Assembly (NCBI GenBank): GCA_933228675.1
Contig: OW121742.1
Location: 32,452,034 to 32,516,033 of the forward strand
DNA from: Stomorhina lunata
Taxonomy: Eukaryota; Arthropoda; Insecta; Diptera; Rhiniidae
Direction: 5' to 3'
DNA: 64,000 nucleotides
Positions 37,945-48,400 of the stretch are shown in pieces (position 1 is the stretch's first letter; each line of letters opens with the position of its first letter). Below the pieces are notes generated by a model. It saw only the letters and a program-made list of their open reading frames with translations. It was not told where the DNA came from and ran no database searches. The position numbers were made by a program, and so were the translations under genes.

Positions 37945-38940
37945 ATTAGAAAAGTTGACGATACGATGACTTTTATATAGAATAGTCGACGACAGTAAGA
38001 CTTCACTATAAAAAGTTGACGATAGGAAGACTTTACTATAGAAAAGTTGACGATAGGAAGACTTTACTATAGAAAAGTTGACGATAGGAAGTCTTTACTA
38101 TAGAAAAGTTGACGATAGGAAGACTTTACTATAGAAAGATATAGGAAGACTTTACTATAGAAAAATTGACGATAGGAAGACTTTACTATAGAAAAGTTGA
38201 TGATAGGAAGTCTTTACTATAGAATAGTTGACGATAGGAAGACTTTACTATAGAAAAGTTGACGATAGGAAGTCTTTACTATAGAAAAGTTGACGATAGG
38301 AAGACTTTACTATAGAAAAGTTGACGATAGGAAGACTTTACTATAGAAAAGTTGACGATAGGAAGACTTTACAATAGAAAAGTTGACGATAGGTTGTCTT
38401 TACTATAGAAAAGTTGACGATAGGAAGACTTTACTATAGAAAAGTTGACGATAGGAAGACTTTACTATAGAAAAGTTGACGATAGGAAGACTTTACTATA
38501 GAAAAGTTGACGATAGGAAGACTTTACTATAGAAAAGTTGACGATAGGAAGACTTTACTATAGAAAAGTTGACGATAGGAAGACTTTACTATAGAAAAGT
38601 TGACAATGGGAAGACTTTACTATAGAAAAGTTGACAATGGGAAGACTTTACTATAGAAAAGTCGGCGATAGGAAGTCTTTACTATAGAAAAGTTGACGAT
38701 AGGAAGTCTTTATTTTAGAAAAGTTGACGATAGGAAGTCTTTATTTTAGAAAAGTTGACGATAAGAAGACTATACTATAGAAAAGTTGACGATAGGAAGA
38801 CTTTACTATAGAATAGTTGACGATAGGAAGACTTTACTATAGAAAATTTTACGAGAGGAAATATTTACTAAAGAAAAATGACGATAATAAAACTTTACTA
38901 TAGAAAAGTTGACAATAGGATGACTTTACTATAAAATAAG
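37945..38940 (+). repeat. Minisatellite array A10, 31-bp unit (GATAGGAAGACTTTACTATA)
   Basis: About 32 units, very homogeneous in 38,000-38,780, combine GAAAAGTTGACGATAGGAAG with ACTTTACTATA. The first half of the unit is the A7/A8 sequence and the second half differs (CTTTACTATAG instead of CATTTCTATAG). One unit is shortened at about 38,130-38,150. Variant AAGTCTTT alternates with AAGACTTT in the left part. Low divergence implies recent expansion or homogenisation. Confidence 0.95.
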
Positions 38941-40450
38941 ACTTAACTATGATATTTTGAGTAATAAACATATGAAGCTCAAATAGAATTTAAGTATTTG
39001 AACATTGAAATGATTTTCAAATAGTTAATATTATGTTTAATATCCGAATTTATTTATTTTAAAATACAACGATACTTGTAATCAATATTAACATATTCAT
39101 GCCTACAAATACGTAAATTTCTACTATGATTTTATAGACATAAATTTACAATATTTATTATTTTTATACAATAAATTTATTCAATGAAAATATTTCATTT
39201 TTTTTTTTGTTATTTCTACGTGCATGTTTGAGTTTTATTATTATTTTTGCAAATTTGAATAATAACAATAAATATCAACATCCCGATATATTTAATATTA
39301 GTGCAGTAGGAGTTTACTTTGTTTATTGAAACATGACAAAATATTTTAGCACAATAAAAAAAGGTCCTTGTATAGCAACCACTGCAGAGAGTATTGCTTT
39401 GACATATGTCAATCAATGGCAGACGTCTTTAATTTTATTATTTAAATATTATTGATTTGTGAAAATATTCATGGGGTTTAAGTGAGTGCTGACATAAATA
39501 GTAATTGAAATTTCGAATTAAAGCAGAAATGGTTTAACGTAATAGAGAGTTAAAATTTTTGAATATTTTTATTATAAATAAAAGGGATTTGTCATTTGAA
39601 TAGTGAAGAGTTTGACACTTAAAATTATAATCCTTTCGGCTATAAAAATCTTGAAAAAATCGATTAATTTATGATTTGGGTTTTTATATAATTTTTCTGT
39701 GCTTATGATTAATAATATAGTAATGTTTAAACTGAGGAACACTCATATGTCAATATTATGTGTTTTTTTTTCAGTTTTAATGCCAAATTAATCAAATTTA
39801 ATTTAGGTTTTCATAAGATAATTTAATAAATTTTCTTCACAAATTTTTCTGTTTAAATATTTTCGAGATAAATGTGATACTTTTTAATTTAAATTGTTTG
39901 TTTCATACATTTGTCTTTAAAAATATTTCTATAGAAAATTGGTTTTTTGACTTTAACTGACAAAATGATAAATAGACCGATTCAATGAATTAAAAAATCA
40001 ATAGGTTTCCATCTTATTATTTTCTAGGTGTTATAAAATTAAAGTACGTTTATACCAACATCCTTATAAAGGGAAATGAATCCCGCTAACACAGTGCCTA
40101 AATGAGCAACAGACTGAATTAGTGATATCATGCCATAATATTTTAACATTATTGGTCAGTGTGAGCTTCAGCATAACTCAAAATTCTCCTTATATTCCGT
40201 TTTTTGTTACCAGTAATTATCATTTCTTTTTTAAATTCTCCCTCTATACAGTCTTTTCATATCGCTTGTAGTGTTTGAAAGTCATTTTCTTCACAAATTT
40301 CATGCACGCAAAAAATAAAAATAAAATTGTTATTATCTTTAGATTTATGAAAGTTTTATAAAAAATATTGATATCTGTAGCCAAAATATCAATTCCAAGT
40401 GAGATTTATAGGAGATACCATAAATAATTTTGATGAATGGTAATAGCCAT
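38941..40450. other. AT-rich non-coding stretch, no gene seen
   Basis: Short ORFs here have no domain or similarity I recognise. No tRNA or other RNA gene was seen. Confidence 0.55.
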
Positions 40451-40736
40451 GGTATGTCAACGGAAATGGTGGATAATACGGAAACGGTGGATAGGCCACA
40501 CACTACAAAGGCTAAATACCAATATTGCTCAACAAGCGGCTTGTTGTGATCTACAAGGAAGCAGCCGTCGTGTTGGTACACCTGTTAGAACGTGGAGAAG
40601 GTCAATTGATGCGGAGTTACAAGCAGAAAACTATTCATGGAATGATGTAATCCTAACATTTCGCAATAGAGTTCGATATAAAAGGATGGTTGAGGCCCTA
40701 TGCTTCACTGGGAGTCAAGGATAACAGAAGAAGAAT
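40451..40736 (+). pseudogene. RTE-like LINE, 3'-terminal fragment (C-terminal tail only)
   Basis: The fragment reads RWIGHTLQRLNTNIAQQ, then RVGTPVRTWRRSIDAELQAE, then FRNRVRYKRMVEALC and ends SQG. This is the same C-terminal tail as the element at 22,830-24,040, with about one change in eight residues by eye. It lacks the reverse transcriptase palm, so it is a strongly 5'-truncated insertion. It ends with GGATAACAGAAGAAGAATGA, the same short 3' end and (GAA)n tail as the other copy. The tail runs directly into an 18-bp tandem array that also begins GAATGA. Confidence 0.8.
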
Positions 40737-41402
40737 GACTTTCACTATGATGCACACTGTGAGAATGACCTGTACTTCGATAATGAATTACAATTATACA
40801 AAAACTTTTACTATGAAAATGAATTGATCTTTAAGAACTTTTAGAATGACTTGCACTTTTGGAATGATTTGCGCTTTGAAAATGATTTGCACTTTGAGAA
40901 TGATTTTCACTTTGAAAATGACTTGCAATTTGAGAATGATTTTAACTTTAAGAATGAAAATGAAAATGTCTTTCACTTAGAGAATGACTTGCACTTTTAG
41001 AATGATTTGCACTTTGAGAATGACTTTTACTTTTTGAATGATTTGCACTTTGAGAATGACTTGCAATTTTGGAATGATTTGCACTTTTAGAATGACTTGC
41101 ACTTTTGAAATGATTTGCACGTTTAGAATACTTTGCCCTTTTGAAAATAATTTTCACTTTTAGAATGACTTGCACTATTGGAATTATTTGAACTTTGAGA
41201 ATGATTTTTACTTTTTGAATGATTTGCACTTTGAGAATGACTTGCACTTTTAGAATGATTTGAACCTTTAGAATGATTTTTACTTTTTAAATGATTTGCA
41301 CTTTGGGAATGACTTGCACTTTTAGAATGATTTACACTTTGAGAATGACTTGCATTTTAAGAATGATTTGCACTTTGACAATGATTTGCACTTTTAGAAT
41401 GA
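40737..41402 (+). repeat. Minisatellite array A11, 18-bp unit
   Basis: About 36 units alternate between GAATGATTTGCACTTTGA and GAATGACTTGCACTTTTA. On the reverse strand the 18-bp period gives read-through ORFs with six-residue repeats (SKSANH, SKSASH) at 40,948-41,247 and (KVQIIL) at 40,794-40,976. These are not genes. The array starts immediately at the tail of the RTE-like fragment. Confidence 0.9.
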
Positions 41403-41830
41403 AATTGGGCGACATCGGTTTACATTTGACTATATAACCTCGCCTAGGCTTATAGCTTATTTGCTAACAAACGACAAAATATAACAGCTATGATGATAAC
41501 ATTTAGTGTATAAAAAATTTACATAAGCACTAGGCAGCAATTTCATCCAAATCGGTTAACTTTAATAGCTGTGATCACTTAATTTAGCACAAGGAAGTTT
41601 CATGTCAATACCAGCCAGTAAGCAAAATTTGTCGCAATAGATCACCATTTGACCATAGCTCCTATATAAAAGACTTACAGAAACTTAAAATTAAAAAATA
41701 AATAGGGGGTTTCTGTCCATCTGTCCGTCAAATGAAATTTAGTAGAAGTATTTTCGATATGTTGAGAAAGTTGTGTAATAAAAATGGGCGAAATCGGTTC
41801 ACCCACCCTGGGAATCAATTTAATGCTGAT
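41403..41830. mobile_element. Decayed HINE-like debris
   Basis: Segments such as ATCGGTTTACATTTGACTAT, CATTTGACCATAGCTCC and CTGTCCATCTGTCCGTC match the internal vocabulary of the HINE-like copies, out of order and without intact termini. Confidence 0.35.
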
Positions 41831-41951
41831 AAATTAAATCCAATTTTATTAGATGTGAACCGCGATGGTGTACTTACCTGTTTTGTATGAGACATGTATT
41901 CTTGATATAAACACAACCATTGCGTATGATTAATAAATCGGCAAATATTAT

Positions 41952-41988
41952 AAATAAAAACACTCATACGCTAGAGTGTTTTTTATTT
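41952..41988. repeat. Short hairpin, ~14-bp arms
   Basis: AAATAAAAACACTC is followed by an 8-nt loop and GAGTGTTTTTTATTT, with one extra base in the right arm. The sequence CTCATACGCTA in the loop side recurs at 42,003-42,013. This may be a small MITE scrap. Confidence 0.45.
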
Positions 41989-42484
41989 ACAATATAAGTT
42001 CTACTCATACGCTACTTTAATTTTAATAGAATGAGGTTGTCTAAATTGGCAACTGCGGTCGTAAGAACATTGTTGTTGTTTATGCAGATAAATACACTGG
42101 TCGACAGAATTATTTTGACAAACCAGTTGATTTTCTTCTTTTTTTTAAAATATTGAAAATAGTAAAAAATATTGTAATTTATTAGAAAACAAAAGACCTT
42201 TCATATTTTAAAAGTTTTGAATATTTTTTTTTTAATTAAAACAAAAAAAGTAAATTTTAATATTTGGCATAAGTATTTTGACATATCTTCACAGAGCAAA
42301 TTTAAAAAAAATTTGGAGCTTCAAGGTCAACAAAAATTAATAATAATTATTATAATTAATCAAAAATATAATCTCCTTTAGCATTTAAAAAGATTTGGTG
42401 GAGGTTCGGAAAAGAATCCACCAAGAACTGTAGAAACTCCATTGAAATCTCTTTCAAGCATTTGTGACCTCAATAACCATTTTA

Positions 42485-42780
42485 TCATTTGTTCTTGTCA
42501 AATCCGCAGATCTGTTTTACTTTCTGTATGACCACACATTTTGCATTACATAAAAAAGTGGACTTTGGGGAAGCCAATCCAGAGTTTTGAACACCAGCCT
42601 CTGTTACAAATTTTGTGATCATCTTGCTCTTATGACATGGAGCGTTATCCTGTTGAAAAATTAATGCTTCTCCGATCAATTTATCGCCGGAGGGAAATGC
42701 ATATTCATTCAATACTCTTAAATATTAATGATGACTTATGGAGCCGTCAATAGGAACCTACTCCTATATATGAATATATC
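42485..42780 (-). pseudogene. Tc1-like transposase C-terminal fragment, left arm
   Basis: On the reverse strand this reads FPSGDKLIGEALIFQQDNAP, then CHKSKMITKFVTEAGVQNSG. FQQDNAPCH carries the second aspartate of the DDE catalytic triad. The GGG...W-G block upstream is scrambled. The final acidic residue region (normally PxSPDLNPIE) is out of frame or lost. There is no N-terminal DNA-binding region. It cannot encode an active transposase. Confidence 0.75.
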
Positions 42781-42929
42781 CCCAGGCCAGAAAGTGTGAT
42801 ATTAAGGTGAACGCGTTATCACCTCCATATCATACTTTCTGGCCTGCAGGTGCACTCTCATCATATAAAGTAGCTTTTGTCAAATTAAATTAAAACAGTT
42901 CATAAAAATGTTGCATCTGTATGCCAGAA

Positions 42930-43393
42930 AGTAAGTCATGGAGGTGGAAGTGTTATGTTCTGGGGATATATTCATGTAGTGGAGTAGGGAACATGTTTCC
43001 TGTTGAAGGTTCTTAAAGCCATCATCAATATTTAAGAGTATTGAATGAATATGCATTTCCCTCCGGCGATAAATTGATCGGAGAAGCATTAATGTTCCAA
43101 CAGGATAACGCTCCATGTCATAAGAGCAAGATGATCACAAAATATCACAAAATTTGTAACAGAGGCTGGTGTTCAAAACTCTGGATTGGCTTCCCCAAAG
43201 TCCACTTTTTTATATAATACAAAATGTGCAGTCATACAGAAAGCAAAACAGATCTGCAGATTTGACAAGAACAAATGATAAAATAGTTATTGAGGTCGCA
43301 AATGCTTTGAAAGTGATTTCAATGGAGTTTCTGCAGTTCTTGGTGGATTCTGCTCCGAACCTCCACCAAATCGTCTTAAATGCTAAAGAATAA
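42930..43393 (+). pseudogene. Tc1-like transposase C-terminal fragment, right arm
   Basis: On the + strand it begins with a HGGGSVMFWGYIH-like block (about 42,935-42,976), followed after a frame shift by FPSGDKLIGEALMFQQDNAP and CHKSKM. A small local repeat (ATCACAAAAT twice near 43,132-43,150) breaks the frame. The next frame reads LDWLPQSPLFYIIQNV, where PQSPDLNPIENVW would be expected, so the third catalytic acid is missing. It ends RSADLTRTNDK and a further 40 residues. It is an inverted counterpart of the left-arm fragment. Confidence 0.75.
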
Positions 43394-43690
43394 TATATTT
43401 TTGATTAATCTAAATAATTATTATTCATTTTTGTTGACCTTGAAGCTACCAATTTTTTAAATACGCTCTGTAAAAATATATAAAAATACTTATGCTACAT
43501 CCTAAAATTTCCTTTTTTAGTTTCAATTAAAAAAAATATAGAAAACTTTTAAAGTATGAAAGGTCTTTTGTTTTCTAATAAACTACAATATTTTTTACTA
43601 TTTTCAATATTTTTAATTTATTTTTTTAATTGCATAGGACCGGAAATAGAAAAAGAAGAAAAAAAGTTAAAATAATTCTGCCGACTAGTG

Positions 43691-45361
43691 TATTTTAGAA
43701 ATATTTACTAGACGTTATTATGAGTCAATAGTACCAAATTTTCGACGCTGAAAAAATATCTTCAACTTTTTCATAATTTTTTATATTATTTCATAAATAT
43801 TTTAAAAACCTTAAAAGTCATTCAAATTTTGTTTAATTTTCCATATTTGTAAATTTCACATAATAACCAAACAACTGAGACATAAAAATTAAAAAGTATC
43901 AATATTTATATGTTTAATTGGTCATATTTTATTAAATGATTTTCTTGTAAAACTATTATTGTACTTACTTGCATATATAAGATTTTTGTAGCAAATCCCT
44001 TAGTAATTAAAAAACATTTTGTTGCATTTATTTCTTTTTTTTATACATTAAATATATATTTAGGTGTAGTTTTTCTTCATTTGTTTTTTTTTTTCAATTT
44101 AAAAGGGAGAGGGAATAGGAGAGAGGATAGGAGGAATTCATTTATTGATTTTTAAATTTACTTAGAATTTGTATCTTGTAATATACTCGTATTTGAATGA
44201 CTGCATAAATTACCTCTTATTTTAACTTTACAATTCATTTTTTTGTATTTTAAGTTTTTGTAATTTATATACTATTTTGTAAGTGTCTTTTAGTTATATT
44301 TAATAATTTAATTTTGGTATTTTTATTTTTTTTTTGGGTTTGTATTTTTGTCTGTCTCAAAATTTTATTATTGGTTTATTTTAAAATTATAAATTATTTA
44401 GTTGTTGTTTGTATCATTTGTGTTGTATTTTTCGAATTTCTATTTTTATTATTTTCAATATTTTTCTTGATTTTATGATCTTTTTATTTCTTATGTTTAA
44501 TATGAAATAAATGACTTTATTCTTTCTCAGTCATAAGACTCCTGGGCATTTGAGAAATTCTTTTTTAATATTGAATTGGCTTTTATGATTTTACAAGTTT
44601 TCTTTTTTTTATTTCTATTTTATTTTATCGAGAAAAATTATGGTTTTTCTACTTGACAATTTTTAAGAAAATTTCTGTTTTTTTTTGTTGAAAATGCTGC
44701 TGGTTGGTTGTTATATCTACTTATGTTACTTTTGTAAAATATATCTATAAGTAGATGTTTTTCTTCGTTTAGTTCATACATTTTATTTCCTTTTACAATA
44801 TTATTTTACACTTATTATTAAAAACTTATAAGAGTCTTAAAAAATATACATATAATTTTTTATTTTTATATATTTACTATAACTAATTTCTATATCTATT
44901 TTTAAGTATGTATTTTACTTTATAAGTTTTATGTATGTATAAAAAAACATATATATATATTCATCGAGAGATTTATTAATATAATAACAAAAATAACATT
45001 AAATTTATTTCCGCTTTTTTCTTTAAGTAAATGAATAATTTTAAATTTTTTATTACTTAAGTCAATTTTATTTGTTTATGATTTTTTTTTAATTTTTAAT
45101 TCTTGATTTCTTTCTATCATTTGCAAGCTTTGATGTAAAATTATATTTTTATTTCATTTATTACATATTTATTAAACTATTTGTTAGCCTATTTCTTAAA
45201 CATAAATTTGTTCAAATATTCAAGATTTACGACTTAAATTTTACCAATTAAATACAATATATCCGTTTTGTTTTTGTTAGTTGTTTTCAATTTTATTTAC
45301 AAAATTATTTTAATGAATGGATTCAAAGTTAACAGCCCAGCCAGGAAAGATCTTAAACCAA
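43691..45361. other. AT-rich, T-rich stretch, no gene seen
   Basis: No ORF is supported. From about 44,040 to 45,340 the + strand is strikingly T-rich (pyrimidine runs such as TTTTTCTTT), unlike the mixed A/T of the neighbourhood. No recognisable element. Confidence 0.5.
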
Positions 45362-46770
45362 TATTTTTTTTTATTTAGGACCAGCACTCAGGGGATGACC
45401 CTGAGTGCTATGCATTGTGTTGGAACTAGGAAAAAAGGTTGTGAGAAAGAAGGAAAAAGGAGTAGTGTTTGTGGACATTAGATTTGAATTTTCCTATATG
45501 AAAAAATTTTCCTGTCATGAAAAACCTTTGCGGGAAGTGAGTTCCACATACGTACTGTACGGCTAAAGAACGAATTTTCTCTATAATGTGTTGTTCAATC
45601 AACTGGACAATCAACCACAAATGCATGTGATCTAACGGATTGACGTGTGCTGCTTAAGAATCTTCGGGTTTCGGGAACGAGGTCCCTGACATCGTTAGAA
45701 CACATTCCAAAGTAGTACCGATAGCAGTGTTATACAACCCACATTGCGGCGGTGCTCCAGTGAGTCAATAGAATTGGATACCCTACTGTCACCGATAAGC
45801 ACTTTCGCCCTCCCCTGTACGCGGTCGAGAAGCTCCAAAATAGACTTTGAAGCACCGGCCCATACATGAGAGTTGTATTCCATTTTTGGTCGGATATAGG
45901 TGGTGTAAATTTTAAGGAGAACAGTTGGAGTGAAGTATCTTTTACACCATTTTTGAAAACCTAGGCACTTGAATGCTTCTTTCGACACTTGAAAGATGTG
46001 CTTAGTCCAAAGGACATCATATTGAATTCTCATGCCCAGAACGTCAAGAGCATCTGATTCCTGAATATTTACACCATCCATGGATACAGATGAAGGAACA
46101 TTATCTGCCGTGCGTTTATGCGTAAGCACACAACACTTGGTCTTGCGTGCATTAAAGTCGACTCTATTTACACGTAACCATTTGGAAACGGTTTCGAGAT
46201 AGCGATTTAATGATTCGTTCATGTTTTGTCTCATAGCCACAATCTGCTATGATTAAATGAATACGAATGGTAAATGTTACTATCATCTGCAAAAGAATAT
46301 ATAGGGTTGGAAGTTTGACATAGAAGGTCGTTAATGAATATAAGAAATGGAGTAGAAGAAAGAACAGAGCCTTGCGGTACCCCTGAATTGATCTTGAACT
46401 CGTTTGATGAGACCCCATCTACAATAACTCTTATAGTGCGATCCCTGAGAAAGCTCGATATAAATCGAAAGGTATTACCGACACCAAAAGCAACAAGTTT
46501 TGATAAAAGTGCACCATGCCACGCTCCATCGAATGCCTTGGAAATATCAAGAGCCACAACTTTACTTTCGCCAAAATGGTGAATGGAACGGCACCATTTT
46601 TCTGATAGGAATGCTAGTAAGTCCCCCGTAGAGCGCCCCCTACGAAATCCATACTAGCGGTCGCTTAGTAAGTTGTAAGATTCTAAATATTTAACCAGAT
46701 GGTAATTTACCATACTCTCCATCACTTTGGAAAGTGCTGAACAAATCGTATTGTCAATGGTATTGTCGTT
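45362..46770 (-). pseudogene. Jockey/LOA-type LINE, 5'-truncated, frameshifted reverse transcriptase
   Basis: Read on the reverse strand from about 46,770: SKVMESMVNYHLVKYLES, a GFRRGRSTGDLLAFLSE region, then palm motif A ALDISKAFDGAWH. Motif B reads SGVPQGSVLSSTPFLIFIND and catalytic motif C SFADDSN. After a frame shift near 46,235 come FNARKTKCCVLTHKRTADN, the LGMRIQYDVLWTKHIF thumb segment, YTTYIRPKMEYNSHVWAG and SIDSLEHRRNVGCITL. A further shift and a stop (near 45,620-45,700) precede the C-terminal FHIGKFKSNVHKHYSFFL. Endonuclease and the first part of the reverse transcriptase are missing. The catalytic residues visible are intact but the frame is broken at least twice. An 80-nt 3' UTR with a hairpin ends in an A-rich tail at 45,362-45,377. 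The clade is judged by motif style only. Confidence 0.85.
45383..45409 (-). promoter_or_regulatory. Perfect 11-bp stem-loop in LINE 3' UTR
   Basis: AGCACTCAGGG pairs with CCCTGAGTGCT around a 5-nt loop, a few bases before the A-rich tail of the LINE and about 20 nt after its stop codon. In several LINE clades a 3'-terminal hairpin is recognised by the element's own reverse transcriptase. That role here is inferred. Confidence 0.6.
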
Positions 46771-46774
46771 ACAT

Positions 46775-48400
46775 ACGTTTATCAAAAATGTCTATAGCAA
46801 TTGTTTTTGTCAAAAATTTCTATAGAAAACTTTTTATCAAAAATAGAAAATTTTTTTATCAAAATTTTTATATAAAAATTATTTTATCAAAAGTTTTTCT
46901 AGAGAAAACGTTTTTATCCAAAATTTTTCTCGACAATTTTTTTTATTAAAAATTTTTCTACAGAAAATTTGTTTGCCAACAATTTTTTTATATCAAATTT
47001 ATTTATCAAAAATTTTGATATAAATTTTTTTTTTCAAAATTTTTTCTGTACAAAATTTTCTTATTAAAAATTTTTCTATACAAAATTTTCTTATCAAAAA
47101 TTTTTCTGTACAAAATTTTTTAATCAAAAGCTTCTATAGAAATTTTTTAATCAAAAAATTTTCTATAGAAATTTTTTTTAATCAAAAATTTTGCTATAGA
47201 AATTTTTTTATTAAAAATTTCTATAGACATTTTTTTTATTAAAAATTTCTATAGAAATTTTTTTTATCAAAAATATTTCTATAAAAAATTTTTTTAATAA
47301 AAATTTGTATAGAAAACTTTTTTATCAAAAATGTTTCTATTCATTTTTAGTTTATAAAACATTTTTCCATAGAAAAATTTTTTTATCAACAATTTTTCTA
47401 TAGAAAATTTTTTTATCAAAATATTTTCATCCAAATTGTTATATAGAAAATTTTTTTAATAAAAATTTCTATAAAAAAATTTTTTATAAAACATTTTTCC
47501 AAAATTCTTTTATAGAATTTTTTTATCAGAAATTTTTCTATAGAAAATTTTTTCTCAAAAATTTTTTCTAAAGAAATTTTTTTTTTTATCAAAAATTTCT
47601 ATAGATAATTTTTATATCAAAATGTTCTTTAGAAAAATTTTTTATCAAAAATTTTTCTACAAAAAAATTTTTTTATGAAACATTTTTCCGTAGAAAAATT
47701 TTTCTATAGAAAATTTTTTTAATAAAAATTTCTTTAAAATTTTTTTTTATAAAATATTTTTCCAAAATTTAATTTTTATCAAAAATATTTTTCCAAAATT
47801 TTATTTTTATCAAAAATATTTTTCCAAAATTTTATTTTTATCAAAAATTTTTTTATAGAAAATTTTTTTATCAAAAATTTCTATAGAAAATTTTTTATTA
47901 AAAATTTCTCTAGAAAAATTTTTCAATAAAAATTTTCGATTAAAAATTTCTATAAAAAAAATTTTTATAAATCATTTTTTCAAAATTGTTTTATAGAAGT
48001 TTTTTTTGTCCAAAAGTTTTCTATAGAAAATATTTTTATCAAAAAATTTTTCTATAGAAAATATTTTTATCAAAAATTTCTTGAGGAAATTTTTTCATCT
48101 AAAATTTTTCTATAGAAATTTTTTTTATCAAAAATTTTTTGATAGAAATTTTTTTGGCTAAAAATTTGTCGATTTTTTTTTTTTAATTTTTATAAATTTT
48201 TTTTATCAATTTCTATAGAAAAATCAAAAATGTTCCTATAAAACATTTTTCCATAGAAAATTTTTTTATCAAAGAATTTTCTATAAAATTTTTTTTTTAT
48301 TAAAAGTTATTCTAAAGAAAATTATTTTATAAAAATTCTTGTATAGTATTTTTTTTTACAAATTTCTATAGAAAATGTTTGCGAAAAATTTTCGAAAATT
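46775..48400 (+). repeat. Minisatellite array A12, ~29-30 bp unit with TATC cassette
   Basis: About 55 degenerate units are of the same family and orientation as array A1 (TTTTTATCAAAAATTTTTC then TATAGAAAA). It begins within about 20 bp of the 5'-truncation point of the neighbouring LINE. Variants include a TTTTTCCAAAATTTT block repeated near 47,760-47,840. The 71-codon ORF starting at 46,734 reads into the array and is not a gene. Confidence 0.9.

Larger units (their letters stand above)
42095..43690. mobile_element. Tc1-like transposon converted to an inverted dimer (fold-back), flanked by TA
   Basis: The element starts CACTGGTCGACAGAATTATT and ends with the reverse complement of CACTAGTCGGCAGAATTATT. 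It is flanked by TA on both sides (42,093-42,094 and 43,691-43,692), the Tc1/mariner target duplication. It does not hold one transposase gene. Instead, two copies of the C-terminal half face away from each other: reverse strand in the left arm, + strand in the right arm. The arms are about 650 bp, roughly 90% alike. A short centre (about 42,760-42,960) contains a further small inverted repeat around GGCCAGAAAGT. Transcription across it would give a long hairpin RNA. It can move only if a transposase is supplied elsewhere. Confidence 0.85.

Noticed and set aside
40794..41247. Two reverse-strand ORFs with six-residue repeats (KVQIIL and SKSANH types)
   Set aside because: Produced by the 18-bp array A11. 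The residue change between the two ORFs is only a change of frame.
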